DNA from: Ensifer sp. IC3342
GTDB lineage: Bacteria > Pseudomonadota > Alphaproteobacteria > Rhizobiales > Rhizobiaceae
Length of the DNA: 64,000 nucleotides
Direction: 5' to 3'
NCBI RefSeq assembly: GCF_020193655.1
Contig: NZ_JADYVE010000002.1
Location: 372,001 to 436,000, forward strand
The notes under the pieces are model-generated. The model was not told the DNA's origin and searched no databases. It worked only from the letters and a program-made list of their open reading frames with translations. The position numbers and the translations under genes were made by a program. Positions 23,801 to 31,211 of the stretch are shown here, piece by piece. Every line of letters starts with the position of its first letter. Within the stretch, counting starts at the first letter, position 1.

Positions 23801-25749
23801 TCGTCGTGTGACCGCAGCGCGTTCAAAATCTGCCAGACGACGCGGTAGCGTTCGTTGTCGTTCAACGCTTCTTCTGGCGTCACGCCTGAGGGCACGCCAA
23901 TGGGCAGGATGACGTAACCCATGTTTTTGCCGGGAGCTCGGCGCATGACGCGCCCGACCGACTGCACCACGTCGATCTGTGACTTGCGCGGGTGCATGAA
24001 TAGGATGGCATCCAGCGCCGGCACGTCTACGCCTTCGGAAAGGCAGCGGGCATTGGTGAGAATACGACAGGCATGGTCGCCGTGGTCCTCCTTCAGCCAG
24101 TCCAGCAGCCGGTTGCGTGCTTTGGCATTGAAGGTCCCGTCCACATGCTCAAGCTGGCAGTCGAGCGGCTTCGCGTCTCCCTCGGCCACCTTGCCCTCGT
24201 CGGACGCCAGATACTCCGAGATGACAGCCGCAAATTCGCTCTCCACCATTTCGGAGGTGGCGATGTCCTTGCAAAACGCCAGCGCCCGTTTCATCGGCTC
24301 CGGGTCAGTCAGCAACTCATCCTTTAAACCGTGCTTGGTCAGGGCCTTGTAGCAGCCGATGATCTTGGTCGCGTCGTCCAGCTTCAATTCCGATGTGCCA
24401 TCGGCCAGGCGCTTCTGCACGCCGCCGCTCACCATCTGCTCGTCCACCGCCAGCACTAAAACCTTGTAGTCGGTCAGCAGTTTATTCTCGACCGCCCAGC
24501 CGAACCCCCGCGTAAACAGGGTCTGGCCGTATAGGCTTTCGTCGTCCATCGAGCAGAGGACAGCCGAAGCCTCGTTTGCCTTGCTCTTGACGGCATCCCC
24601 GAATACGCGAGGCGTGGCAGTCATGTACAGTCGCTTCTTGCCAGCGATAAATGCCTGATTGTGGATTTTGACGAAGTTGCTCTCGTCCTCGCCGTCGAGC
24701 GTGGCGCCGGTGGTGCGGTGGGCTTCGTCACAGATGATGAGGTCAAATTCCGGCAGGCCGTGCTTGCGCTGAGCGTCGGAAATGACCTGGATCGACTGGT
24801 AGGTGGAAAACACCACTGTCATCCGGTCGGCCACGGGTTGGGACGCCTTTTTCGCCAGCTTTGCCGGGTCAGTCGTTGCTGGATAGTCGAGGTCGTGGAC
24901 CTCGATTTCTGCCACATCGGTATCGGCTCTGCGGCGCTTGCCCACCTGCACATCGGAACAGACAGCAAAGGCCCGCAGCGGCGTTTCCGTATCGATCGTC
25001 CATTCGCGGACTGTCTGGCTCATCAGGGCCAGCGATGGAACAAGGAACAGCGCCATCTTGCCGGGGCCTACCATGTCCTCGGCAATCTTGAGGCCGGTGA
25101 AGGTCTTCCCGGTGCCGCAGGCCATAATCAGCTTACCGCGATCCGCTTCCGACAGCCCACCGCGAACGGCCGATAGTGCATCCGCCTGATGAGGCCGGAT
25201 ATGCTTCGGCGCGGCAATCTTTACCTCGTCCCGGAGCAGATAGGCCGACCAGTCGATCGGGCTTTCTTGCAGGCGGTCGAGGCCGATCCGCGAAATCGGT
25301 TTATCCTGTCCGTCAAGGGCGGCTTCAGCGTTGGCGCTCCACGGTGCATCCGTGGTGTCGATGATGAGGCGGCGGCTGAATTGCTGTTTGCCGGACGCGG
25401 TAAAGAAGCTGTCTATGTCCGCCTTCTGGATGCGATGGCCTTCACGGTAGAACTTGCACTGGATTGCGCAGAACGAGGTTTCGCCACGTATTTTTGCTAC
25501 CGCGTCTATCCCGGTGTCGCGTCCGTCAATGCCGTGGGTTTTGGCCCACTCAGAAAACAGCCAGGCATCCTCATATTCCTGCGCCATGCCGGGATCGTTC
25601 TTGATGAAATCAACCGCGAGGCGCTCGAAATAATTGCCCTTCTCGCGCTCCGTTTTTGCGCTGGAACGAAACTGCGCCAACAGGTCTCGAAGGGCGTTGC
25701 CAGTCGCCTCGCTGAATTGCTGATTCAACGATCTTGATTGCTCGTTCAT
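20812..25749 (-). CDS. Type ISP restriction-modification enzyme
   Basis: 1645 residues from ATG 25749 (GGGGGA upstream); an upstream frame to 25944 lacks a better start. One chain carries an Mrr-like nuclease (Asp82 in DTGIDAVAK, QCK at 97-99), an SF2 helicase (Walker A MACGTGKT at 209-216, DEAH at 341-344, TATP at 377-380, VQSVGRVMRR at 596-604), a coupler region, a gamma-class N6-adenine methyltransferase (LDPFTGTGTF at about 925-934, NPPY at 1033-1036), and a ~500-residue target-recognition region. This is the LlaGI/LlaBIII architecture and length. It methylates one strand of an asymmetric site and cleaves DNA after helicase collision. All motifs look intact. Confidence 0.93.
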   Translation of the reverse strand: MNEQSRSLNQQFSEATGNALRDLLAQFRSSAKTEREKGNYFERLAVDFIKNDPGMAQEYEDAWLFSEWAKTHGIDGRDTGIDAVAKIRGETSFCAIQCKFYREGHRIQKADIDSFFTASGKQQFSRRLIIDTTDAPWSANAEAALDGQDKPISRIGLDRLQESPIDWSAYLLRDEVKIAAPKHIRPHQADALSAVRGGLSEADRGKLIMACGTGKTFTGLKIAEDMVGPGKMALFLVPSLALMSQTVREWTIDTETPLRAFAVCSDVQVGKRRRADTDVAEIEVHDLDYPATTDPAKLAKKASQPVADRMTVVFSTYQSIQVISDAQRKHGLPEFDLIICDEAHRTTGATLDGEDESNFVKIHNQAFIAGKKRLYMTATPRVFGDAVKSKANEASAVLCSMDDESLYGQTLFTRGFGWAVENKLLTDYKVLVLAVDEQMVSGGVQKRLADGTSELKLDDATKIIGCYKALTKHGLKDELLTDPEPMKRALAFCKDIATSEMVESEFAAVISEYLASDEGKVAEGDAKPLDCQLEHVDGTFNAKARNRLLDWLKEDHGDHACRILTNARCLSEGVDVPALDAILFMHPRKSQIDVVQSVGRVMRRAPGKNMGYVILPIGVPSGVTPEEALNDNERYRVVWQILNALRSHDERFDAMINKADLGVDVSDHIEVIAVSNKLPTKKSNDGAKPNIGQGSAADDDDREPGDGKPAEPVQTSFFFDEFSKAIMAKIVKKCGRRDYWENWATDIAKIAQTHITRITALVEKPNTPERASFEAFLAEIRDDLNDSITESDAVEMLAQHIITRPVFEALFEGYSFAEANPVSQAMQAVLEALHEHNLEKEAESLQQFYASVKRRAAGIDKADAKQKIIVELYDKFFSTAFRKMTDRLGIVYTPVEVVDFIIHSVNEVLQSEFGQTLGSKGVHILDPFTGTGTFITRLLQSGLIKPDELEHKYRNEIHANEIVLLAYYIAAINIEATYHGVVGGDYVPFEGICLTDTFQLYEQERDLISDLMADNSNRRSRQKDLDIRVIVGNPPYSVGQGSANDNAANLAYPRLDGRIRETYAARSDATLKNALYDSYIRAIRWASDRIGDAGVVAYVSNAGWLDSNTADGLRKCLIEEFACIHVFHLRGNQRTSGERSRREGGKIFGSGSRTPVAITLLVKNPNATEQGRIRFHDIGDYLSREQKLAIVSRFGSIGGIEREDCWKYITPDEHGDWLNQRDSSFGAFIALGNKRGEADKTLFAGYSSGIKTNRDAWCYNFSRASISSNVFRSIDFYNSEVDRYQLSSKEKTARDFVDADPTKISWDRTEFSGVERGKKIDYDQASVVAALYRPFTTAWAYFNRRFNNCVYQMPRIFPVAGAPNRAICVNENWQGHGMIALMARDLPDIHTNGDVQCFPRYLYEDDAATSDDAQGDLLASGAGNTDGLQRRDAITDEGLAHFQAAYPGDTITKDDLFHYVYGLLHSEDYRARYADNLSKQLPRIPAVKKSSNFWAFVEAGRKLGDLHCDYEQVAPYPVTIAQGDLRLASIRDPERFYCVEQMKFAGKRPKLDKSTVIYNANITMTGIPLEAYDYVVNGKPALEWVMERQCIKTDKASGIVNDANRYAIETVGNPAYPLELFQRVITVSLETMKIVRSLPTLDISS

Positions 25750-26256
25750 AGAATATCCCCCGCCGCGCAGATTCGGGTCAGAGGACACAGCAAGCCGCAG
25801 CGATCGCAGTCGGTGGCACCCCCCCCTTCGCGCAACATTGGCTAAACCCAAAGACAATTCAATAGCAAGAATGTCACAGCCAACCGCTGTGAATTGGAGC
25901 AAGGCACTTCTGCGCGGCGTCTTATCGATTGTTAGTATTGTCAAAGAAAATGCGCCGTTTTCCAGCAGTGCCTAATAGAGCCAACGCCGGGCGTGGCGGT
26001 GCAGGCCGGGCGACATGTCAGGCTGCTGCCGCGGGCATGTGCAAGCCGGAAGGTTGTGAACGCAACACATAGTTCCGGCCCGACTACCAGATGGCTGGGC
26101 ACGCAGCTTTGCGAACGGGCAGAGTGAAGCGGTGCTCTTTCGCGTTGGGCGCAAGAGGCCAATCGTGAACACGCTTGGCACTGGAATCGGCCAAGATCTT
26201 TCGACTCCGTTGTCGACGTCTGGTTCGACGGCGCTGTTTGCATCCGAAGGAAATCG
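25750..26256. other. Intergenic gap between ISP gene and HNH gene
   Basis: 507 bases without a gene I can support; frames here lack ribosome sites and have shadow composition. The left part must contain the ISP promoter. The right limit is the intact HNH stop codon, the same junction at which the decayed HNH copies adjoin other cargo. Confidence 0.45.
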
Positions 26257-26655
26257 TCACCTCCGCTCGCCACGCACGTAGCCGCACTTCAGAAGGGCGG
26301 CGAGGCGGGGATCGGCAGGAAGCCGGCGGTTGACTGCCGCAATCGCCTCTGACTGGCTTGCCTGCGCCCAAGGGTGATTCGGATCGAGTGGCAGGCCGTC
26401 CACGTCGCACGTACCCGACAGGCGCCCCTGATCGTAAGCGTGCGTCAACCTGGAATGGTGCTGGTGGCAGAGCGCCTGCAGGTTGGACCAGTCCAGTCGG
26501 AGGTGGGGTGCGGCACGCACGGTAACAATGTGGTCGACGTGCTTGGCCTGCTTGCCACAGCCACGCACCATGCACAGCGGGTGCACCATCAGGAAGCGCT
26601 TGGATAGGCGATGCCAGTCGTGGTCATAGGGGATGTTGCGTGGCTTCTTGCGCAT
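26257..26655 (-). CDS. HNH endonuclease (intact copy)
   Basis: 132 residues. HNH fold: paired Cys (HPLCMVRGCG), HVDHIVTVRAA with the catalytic His, NLQALCHQHHSRLT with the Asn and final His. The last ~45 residues (DGLPLDPNHPWAQ to YVRGERR) form a basic tail that is repeated as fragments at 14990, 16479 and 19064. In HK97-like phages HNH proteins work with terminase in packaging and normally lie directly before the small subunit; here 11.5 kb of cargo lies between. The divergent 61-codon gene starts 32 bases away. Confidence 0.88.
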   Translation of the reverse strand: MRKKPRNIPYDHDWHRLSKRFLMVHPLCMVRGCGKQAKHVDHIVTVRAAPHLRLDWSNLQALCHQHHSRLTHAYDQGRLSGTCDVDGLPLDPNHPWAQASQSEAIAAVNRRLPADPRLAALLKCGYVRGERR

Positions 26656-26687
26656 CGCTACCGTCCTCCTTGGTGGAGGGCTGGCAC

Positions 26688-26873
26688 ATGCCGAAGAAGA
26701 TCAACAAAGGCGACGAGGTGCTCATCCGTGGCAAGGTGGTGTGGTTCGACGAAAACGGCCTGTTCCGCGTCAAGATTCCCGGCTACCAATATCCGATCAC
26801 TGTCGATCCCGATCGGATCGTCGATGTCGTCAAGGCCGCGCCGGAGCCGAAGCCCCGGCGGAAACCGACGTGA
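26688..26873 (+). CDS. Small SH3-like hypothetical protein
   Basis: 61 residues from ATG 26688 with GGAGGG upstream. Beta-rich: KKINKGDEVLIRGKVVWFDE, then GLFRVKIPGYQYPITVDPD, and a basic Pro-rich tail. The pattern suggests a small SH3/KOW-like barrel. It is divergent from HNH and against its neighbours. A frameshifted relative lies at 15080-15180 beside HNH fragment i, so the two genes travel as a pair. Confidence 0.6.
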   Translation: MPKKINKGDEVLIRGKVVWFDENGLFRVKIPGYQYPITVDPDRIVDVVKAAPEPKPRRKPT

Positions 26874-26894
26874 AGGTTCAGCGGTGCACATCGC

Positions 26895-26972
26895 TTACGT
26901 CCACAGGAACAGCATCATCAGCAGCGCCGCTGCGACGAGGACGGCGAAGGCGAACGTGTCGTGATAGTCCAT
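26895..26972 (-). CDS. 25-residue membrane microprotein
   Basis: ATG 26972 behind GGGAGGAAACC, a near-perfect ribosome site; MDYHDTFAFAVLVAAALL plus MMLFLWT and stop. Practically one membrane helix. A similar-sized one-helix protein lies at 38022-38096. Confidence 0.5.
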   Translation of the reverse strand: MDYHDTFAFAVLVAAALLMMLFLWT

Positions 26973-27064
26973 CGGTTTCCTCCCTTGAGCAGCAGCAGTC
27001 GAGCCACACCCATTCGCCGCCGATGATGAGGCGCGGCAGGCCTCGGTAACCCGCCGGGTCGCGC

Positions 27065-27286
27065 CTACCACCTCGGCCCGAGCAGCCTGTCGAACACATA
27101 GTTGTCCTCATCCAGTTCCTCGGCGGTCTTCTCCGGCTCGGCGCGGAAATGGAAACCGCGCATCGCCAGCCTGACCGTGTCGAAGTCCTCGGCGAGACAG
27201 ACGAAATGGCCGAGCAGCGCGCCGTCCATGAACATGCGAACGTGGACGTGCTCGCCGCAGGTGCGGTGATAGCAGCGCATCGTCAT
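27065..27286 (-). CDS. Hypothetical phage protein, paralogue of the 39417 gene
   Basis: 73 residues. HVHVRMFMDGALLGHFVCLAEDFDTVRLAMRG aligns with HVHMRVFHNGRLGDLCCGKNDFETIRRAMIG of the 124-residue protein on the opposite arm. The shared unit is an about 40-residue beta-beta-alpha module. Overlaps the next gene upstream by 4 bases. Role unknown. Confidence 0.6.
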   Translation of the reverse strand: MTMRCYHRTCGEHVHVRMFMDGALLGHFVCLAEDFDTVRLAMRGFHFRAEPEKTAEELDEDNYVFDRLLGPRW

Positions 27287-27522
27287 GGCTCGGCCCTGCC
27301 TGAAACCCGGTGCAGCATGCGGGTGATCTCGTCGGCGATCTCCGCCGAATCCTGAATGTCGATGCCGAAGCTCGGCATGTAGCTGGCCCTGACCGAGCCG
27401 GTCGCCACCTGCTGGTCGCGTTCGTTCACCAGCGTGATGTCGAAGCGGTGCCGGTCCCGGTCGTAGCGCACATGCGCGGTGTAGGGCGGCAGGTGCTGCG
27501 TCCAGTGCCGGTCCTCCTTCAC
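27283..27522 (-). CDS. Hypothetical phage protein (GTG start)
   Basis: 79 residues from GTG 27522, 5 bases after AGGAGG; the GTGA overlap with the preceding stop indicates coupling. Beta-rich (AHVRYDRDRHRFDITLVNER), then a C-terminal helix DSAEIADEITRMLHRVSGR. A longer frame upstream is arginine-rich shadow. No family recognised. Confidence 0.6.
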   Translation of the reverse strand: MKEDRHWTQHLPPYTAHVRYDRDRHRFDITLVNERDQQVATGSVRASYMPSFGIDIQDSAEIADEITRMLHRVSGRAEP

Positions 27523-27905
27523 AACTGCCTCCTGATGGTGCTGATCGCCTGCAGGACGCCGTCGAGCTTCTTCTCGATCACGGTGGCCTGCCAATCGACA
27601 TGGCCAGCGACGCCGCGCGAGCCGTCGTCCTTTTGCGCATCGTGGTCGAGCGCCTGGACGCCGGTCACATGCTGGCAGAGCCCCTGCATCTGGTTGAACA
27701 CCGCCTGCGCCTTGGCCACCACCGGATCGAGGCGCTTGCCGATGGGCTCGAGTTTTGCTGCTTCGCTGCGGAAGTTGATGGGTGAGGGGGCTTTGACGCT
27801 TTCCATGGTTCTTTCCTCCTTTGCTCGGGTGTAGGGCGTGAAATCCGCCAGCGCATCGACGACGGCACTCTCGGTTGCAGCGTTCAGCTGGCTTTCGTCC
27901 TGCAT
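27519..27905 (-). CDS. Hypothetical phage protein
   Basis: 128 residues from ATG 27905 (GGAGG 7 bases before). A second in-frame ATG at 27806 also has a very strong site (AAAGGAGGAAAGAACC), giving a 95-residue form; both may be made. Helical, with LEPIGKRLDPVVAKAQAVFN and VIEKKLDGVLQAISTIRRQ. Sits just after the AACCGGGA repeat cluster, downstream of the helicase. Could be a replication accessory protein; unproven. Confidence 0.55.
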   Translation of the reverse strand: MQDESQLNAATESAVVDALADFTPYTRAKEERTMESVKAPSPINFRSEAAKLEPIGKRLDPVVAKAQAVFNQMQGLCQHVTGVQALDHDAQKDDGSRGVAGHVDWQATVIEKKLDGVLQAISTIRRQL

Positions 27906-27931
27906 CGGCGTTCCTCCGTTCTGGTTGCATT

Positions 27932-28144
27932 TCCCGGTTCGCTTCGGCGTCCCGCTTCACTCGCGTCTGGTGCCCCGTCCAAGCCCTTCTCCCGGCTTCC
28001 CTCCCCGATAGGGGTGGAGGGAACCGGGAGAACAGTTCCCTGTTCTCCCTCCCTCCCCGAAGGGGAGGGCACCAGAGATAAACCGGGACATCTTTTCGAG
28101 GCCGTTTCCCGGTTCTGTCCCGGTTCTCGCAAAAAGAACCGGGA
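27932..28144. repeat. Cluster of six TCCCGGTT/AACCGGGA repeats
   Basis: The 8-mer occurs at 27932-27939, 28022-28029, 28081-28088, 28107-28114, 28118-28125 and 28137-28144. The last two lie in a perfect 11-bp stem GTCCCGGTTCT (28117-28127) and AGAACCGGGAC (28135-28145) with a 7-base loop. Other GC-rich hairpins (CCTCCCCGAAGGGGAGG) lie between. It is directly downstream of the replicative helicase gene, so it may be the phage origin with iterons. Confidence 0.5.
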
Positions 28145-28156
28145 CGATGTTTCGGC

Positions 28157-29395
28157 CTACACTTCGGTGGTCGCCGACGGCCGTTTTTCGTTGTCGACAA
28201 AAACGCCGTTCTTCAACCTTGACTTGCTGCCGAGATATTCCTGTTCGAACAGCAGGCCGGACTTCTTCCAGCACTTGACGATGCGGTCGGCGCGCTGCTC
28301 CGAGACGTCGAGGCCCTTGACGATGGGGATGCCGACGTAACGGTCCTTCGACTGCGGCGCGAACGAATAGCGCTCGTATTCCAGCCCCTCGGCGTTCTGG
28401 ATGGTGTCGAGCACCCGGTCGATCAGGTCGTAGCCGATGTTTTCGAAGAGACCGGGCGGCTGCCACGGCACGAGGATGCCGACCTTGTCGCTTTCGGGAT
28501 AATCGGGCGGGTTTTCGTTTTCGAGATCGACGGAGATGAATTTGAACCAGTTGGCCTGTCCGGGATCCGGCAGATAGTTTCCCTTGGCATGGTCGACGCG
28601 AACGATGTGGCGCGGCGAGTCGACGCCGAGCGACGCGGCCATGTCGGCTGTCATGTTGGTGATGGTGTGTGCCAGCCGGACGAGGCCGCCGAGTGACGAG
28701 CCGCCGCGACCGGCGTCGATGTCGCCGGGGGTGACGACGCCCTTGCGGACGTGGTGCGTCAGGAGGCCTGCGGCGTCCAGCCTGCGGATCATGCCGCGAA
28801 TGACGGCGGCCGCGGCCTTCACCTGGCCGTTGTCGTTTTCCGCGCCCGACCACAGTTCGATGAACGGGTCGAGCATCAGCACCTCGACGCCGTACTGGCC
28901 CATCAGCCGCTCCAGCTGCTTCAGGTTATCGGTGGCGTGGATGATGCCCTTGCGGTCGACCTGCGCGAGGATCGGCGGGTCGTCGATATGGGCGACGTGG
29001 ATCTGCCGCTCCTCGTTCTTGCCGAAGCCGTAATGCTTGGCGATGGCGTGCATGCGCCGGTCCAGCTCGTCGCGGTCCTCCTCGACCGTCAGGATGCCGA
29101 CGCGCTTCGGCGGGCCGACGATCTTGAACGGGCCATAGGCAAGACCGGCGGCGAGGTGCCATGCGATGACGAGACCGAAGATCGACTTGCCAGCGCCGCC
29201 TGCGGCGATCAGCGACGTCACCTGCTTCCTGAGAAGCAGCCCGCGCATGATCCATGGCCTGACCGGCAGCGTCTTCGGATCGCGCAGCCGGTAGGGCCTG
29301 ACGCGCACCGGCAGGCGCACGACGTTCTCGGCATCGTCGCCGGAAGGGCGGTCGCCGGGGAAGTCGTCTTCGTCCCTCACGGCTCGCTCCTCCAT
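28157..29395 (-). CDS. RepA/RecA-fold AAA ATPase, replicative helicase-like
   Basis: 412 residues. Walker A AAGGAGKS at about residues 63-70, TVEEDRDELDRRMHA, Walker B GVEVLMLDPF at about 168-177, and a conserved H-x-R-K (LTHHVRKG) after it, as in AAA_25/RepA-type helicases of plasmids and phages. The C-terminal ~80 residues (YDLIDRVLDTIQNAEG, SEQRADRIVKCWKKSGLL) resemble a winged helix. It probably loads onto or unwinds the origin, which may be the repeat cluster just downstream. Overlaps the VapE-linker-like gene upstream by 19 bases. Confidence 0.8.
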   Translation of the reverse strand: MEERAVRDEDDFPGDRPSGDDAENVVRLPVRVRPYRLRDPKTLPVRPWIMRGLLLRKQVTSLIAAGGAGKSIFGLVIAWHLAAGLAYGPFKIVGPPKRVGILTVEEDRDELDRRMHAIAKHYGFGKNEERQIHVAHIDDPPILAQVDRKGIIHATDNLKQLERLMGQYGVEVLMLDPFIELWSGAENDNGQVKAAAAVIRGMIRRLDAAGLLTHHVRKGVVTPGDIDAGRGGSSLGGLVRLAHTITNMTADMAASLGVDSPRHIVRVDHAKGNYLPDPGQANWFKFISVDLENENPPDYPESDKVGILVPWQPPGLFENIGYDLIDRVLDTIQNAEGLEYERYSFAPQSKDRYVGIPIVKGLDVSEQRADRIVKCWKKSGLLFEQEYLGSKSRLKNGVFVDNEKRPSATTEV

Positions 29396-29880
29396 TCGTT
29401 CTGGCGCGCGGCGTTACGCACGGCCCAGAACAGTTCGCGGCGCGAGATGCGGCGAAAGCCGCGCGCTTCGAGGTAGGCCTGGACGGCGGTGAGGTCGTCG
29501 CGGGAAAACGGTCGCATCTCGAATGGCTGTTCTGGCGGGAACCACGATCCCGGCAGCTGCGCCTTCAGCATGACGCGGTGGCGCGAGAGGTCGTAGCCGA
29601 CGATGCCCGACAGCTCGTCGGCCTCGGTCAGCGCCAGAAACAGGTTGGCGGCGGAAGGCAGCGGCGTTTTGCCGTCGGCGGCGTAGTCGAGATCGAAATC
29701 GCCCTGCCATGAAAGCGCCTGCACGCGCATCGGCGGGAAGCGCTTGCGCCGTGCCTTCGCGACGCGCTGGTAGCGGCTGCGGTTCTTCTGATACTCGGCG
29801 GCGAAGCGGTCGATCTGCGCGTCCAACGAGCGCCAGAAGCGCATCTCAGCCAGCCAGCGCTGCCGCTCCGCTCCCTTCAT
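29377..29880 (-). CDS. VapE-linker-like replication protein
   Basis: 167 residues from ATG 29880. The C-terminal ~95 residues (LPSAANLFLALTEADELSGI, VGYDLSRHRVML, FSRDDLTAVQAYLEARGF, RELFWAVRNAA) look like the small domain that precedes the P-loop ATPase in VapE-type primase-helicases. Here it stands alone and is followed by a RecA-fold ATPase gene. N-terminal ~60 residues are a basic coiled coil. The assignment is by pattern memory. Overlaps the cytosine methyltransferase stop by 4 bases. Confidence 0.5.
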   Translation of the reverse strand: MKGAERQRWLAEMRFWRSLDAQIDRFAAEYQKNRSRYQRVAKARRKRFPPMRVQALSWQGDFDLDYAADGKTPLPSAANLFLALTEADELSGIVGYDLSRHRVMLKAQLPGSWFPPEQPFEMRPFSRDDLTAVQAYLEARGFRRISRRELFWAVRNAARQNEWRSEP

Positions 29881-31211
29881 TGGCGCGCCTCCCATTCGGT
29901 GATGCGCGAGGCGATCCAGTCGGCGACGTTGAGCGGCCATGCGTTGCCGATCGCGCGGTAGCGCGGCCCGTCGGGCGCATGCGCCTTGCCGCGCCAAGGG
30001 ATGTCGGTCCAGTTGTCGGGCAGGCCCTGCAGGCGCTCGCATTCGAGCGGCGTCAGCCGGCGCACGCCCCATTTCAGCGCCACCGCCTGAGAGTAGCCGT
30101 CCTCGTCCAGCGCGCCGGGAACGTCGGCTGGCACCGGATCCTGTCGCGCGTTGAAGGCGACCGCCACCTGTCCGCCCGCGTTGGCATGGCTGCCGGAAAA
30201 TTCCATAGCGCGCAGCGTCGGCGCGACGTCGCCGCCGGAGCCGTGGCTCTTCGAATCGAACGCGATGGGGATCAAGGCGTCGTGCATGTCCGCGCCCATC
30301 GTCCCCGGTGGCCGGTCTCCGCCGGTTCGGTTGGCCGCGCCCGAGAGCGTCGGCGCGACGACCGGGATGATCGGCTGGCCTCTGCCGGTGCCGTCTTCCG
30401 AGGCGTCGAAGCCGTCGGCCTTCAGCGTGTGGGCGACGAGGTCGGAGGCGTATTTGTAGTCGCGCTCAAGGACCGGCGACGCGGTGCCGTCGATTTCGTA
30501 GTCGCCGAAGGAGACGAGGCGGGCGGCGATGACGGTGTCCTGTCCGCGCGGCTCGCCGGGACGTTCGACGCCCCGGCCACTTGCGACAAGGCTCTGCGCA
30601 ACATCGGCGGAAGCGCCTTGCCCCGGCGTTCGGCGCGGCGCAGGATCCCCGCGCATGCTTTCGGGCTCAAGTAGTACCTCGGCGGGACCGCGCCAGTCTC
30701 CAAGATGTCCGACAAGGAAGAGACGCCGCCGTCGCTGCGGGACGGCGCGCGGAAGGCGTTGTGTTCGGACAAACTGAGCGTCAAGCACGCGCCAGGCACA
30801 GCTATACCCGCATTCTTCCAGACCCCGGAGGAAGGTCGCAAACGACCGTCCCTTGTCGTGCGACAGGGCTCCGGTGACGTTCTCCCAAACCAGCCAGCGG
30901 GGGCGATAGCGCCAAGCCACGGCAAGATAGTCGAGCATGAGGACGCCACGCGGATCGGCAAGCCCACGCCTGAGTCCGGCGACCGAGAAGGACTGGCAGG
31001 GCGTGCCGCCGGTAACGAGGTCGATGTCGAGGTCGGGCCAGTCGCGGTAGCCATTGACGTCTCCGTAGTTCGGCGTGTCGGGGAACCGGTAGCGCAAGAG
31101 CGATGAGGCGAAGCGGTCGATCTCGGAATGCGCGATGCAGGACCAGCCATGCGCCTCGAAGGCGAGCTTCGCGGTGCCGATGCCGGAGAACAGGTCGAGC
31201 AGCCTCCTCAT
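29877..31211 (-). CDS. dcm: C5-cytosine DNA methyltransferase
   Basis: 444 residues from ATG 31211. Motif I LLDLFSGIGTAK (4-15), motif IV TGGTPCQSFS with catalytic Cys72, ENV at 110-112, QRRRRLFLVG at about 160, and C-terminal motifs RRLTPLECERLQGLPDNW and YRAIGNAWP. Between them lies a ~200-residue variable target-recognition region. No cognate nuclease adjacent, so it likely protects phage DNA from host restriction or from the ISP cargo. Overlaps the RuvC-like gene upstream by 4 bases. Confidence 0.93.
   Translation of the reverse strand: MRRLLDLFSGIGTAKLAFEAHGWSCIAHSEIDRFASSLLRYRFPDTPNYGDVNGYRDWPDLDIDLVTGGTPCQSFSVAGLRRGLADPRGVLMLDYLAVAWRYRPRWLVWENVTGALSHDKGRSFATFLRGLEECGYSCAWRVLDAQFVRTQRLPRAVPQRRRRLFLVGHLGDWRGPAEVLLEPESMRGDPAPRRTPGQGASADVAQSLVASGRGVERPGEPRGQDTVIAARLVSFGDYEIDGTASPVLERDYKYASDLVAHTLKADGFDASEDGTGRGQPIIPVVAPTLSGAANRTGGDRPPGTMGADMHDALIPIAFDSKSHGSGGDVAPTLRAMEFSGSHANAGGQVAVAFNARQDPVPADVPGALDEDGYSQAVALKWGVRRLTPLECERLQGLPDNWTDIPWRGKAHAPDGPRYRAIGNAWPLNVADWIASRITEWEARQ

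Noticed and set aside
22813..23811. 332-codon plus-strand frame inside the Type ISP gene
   Set aside because: Antisense of the coupler/methyltransferase region; no start signal.
25941..26273. 110-codon minus-strand frame between ISP and HNH genes
   Set aside because: Shadow-type composition, no ribosome site, spans the HNH stop.
27950..28150. CRISPR-like array from repeated AACCGGGA
   Set aside because: Repeats are only 8 bp, in both orientations and with irregular spacing; iterons or hairpins fit better.
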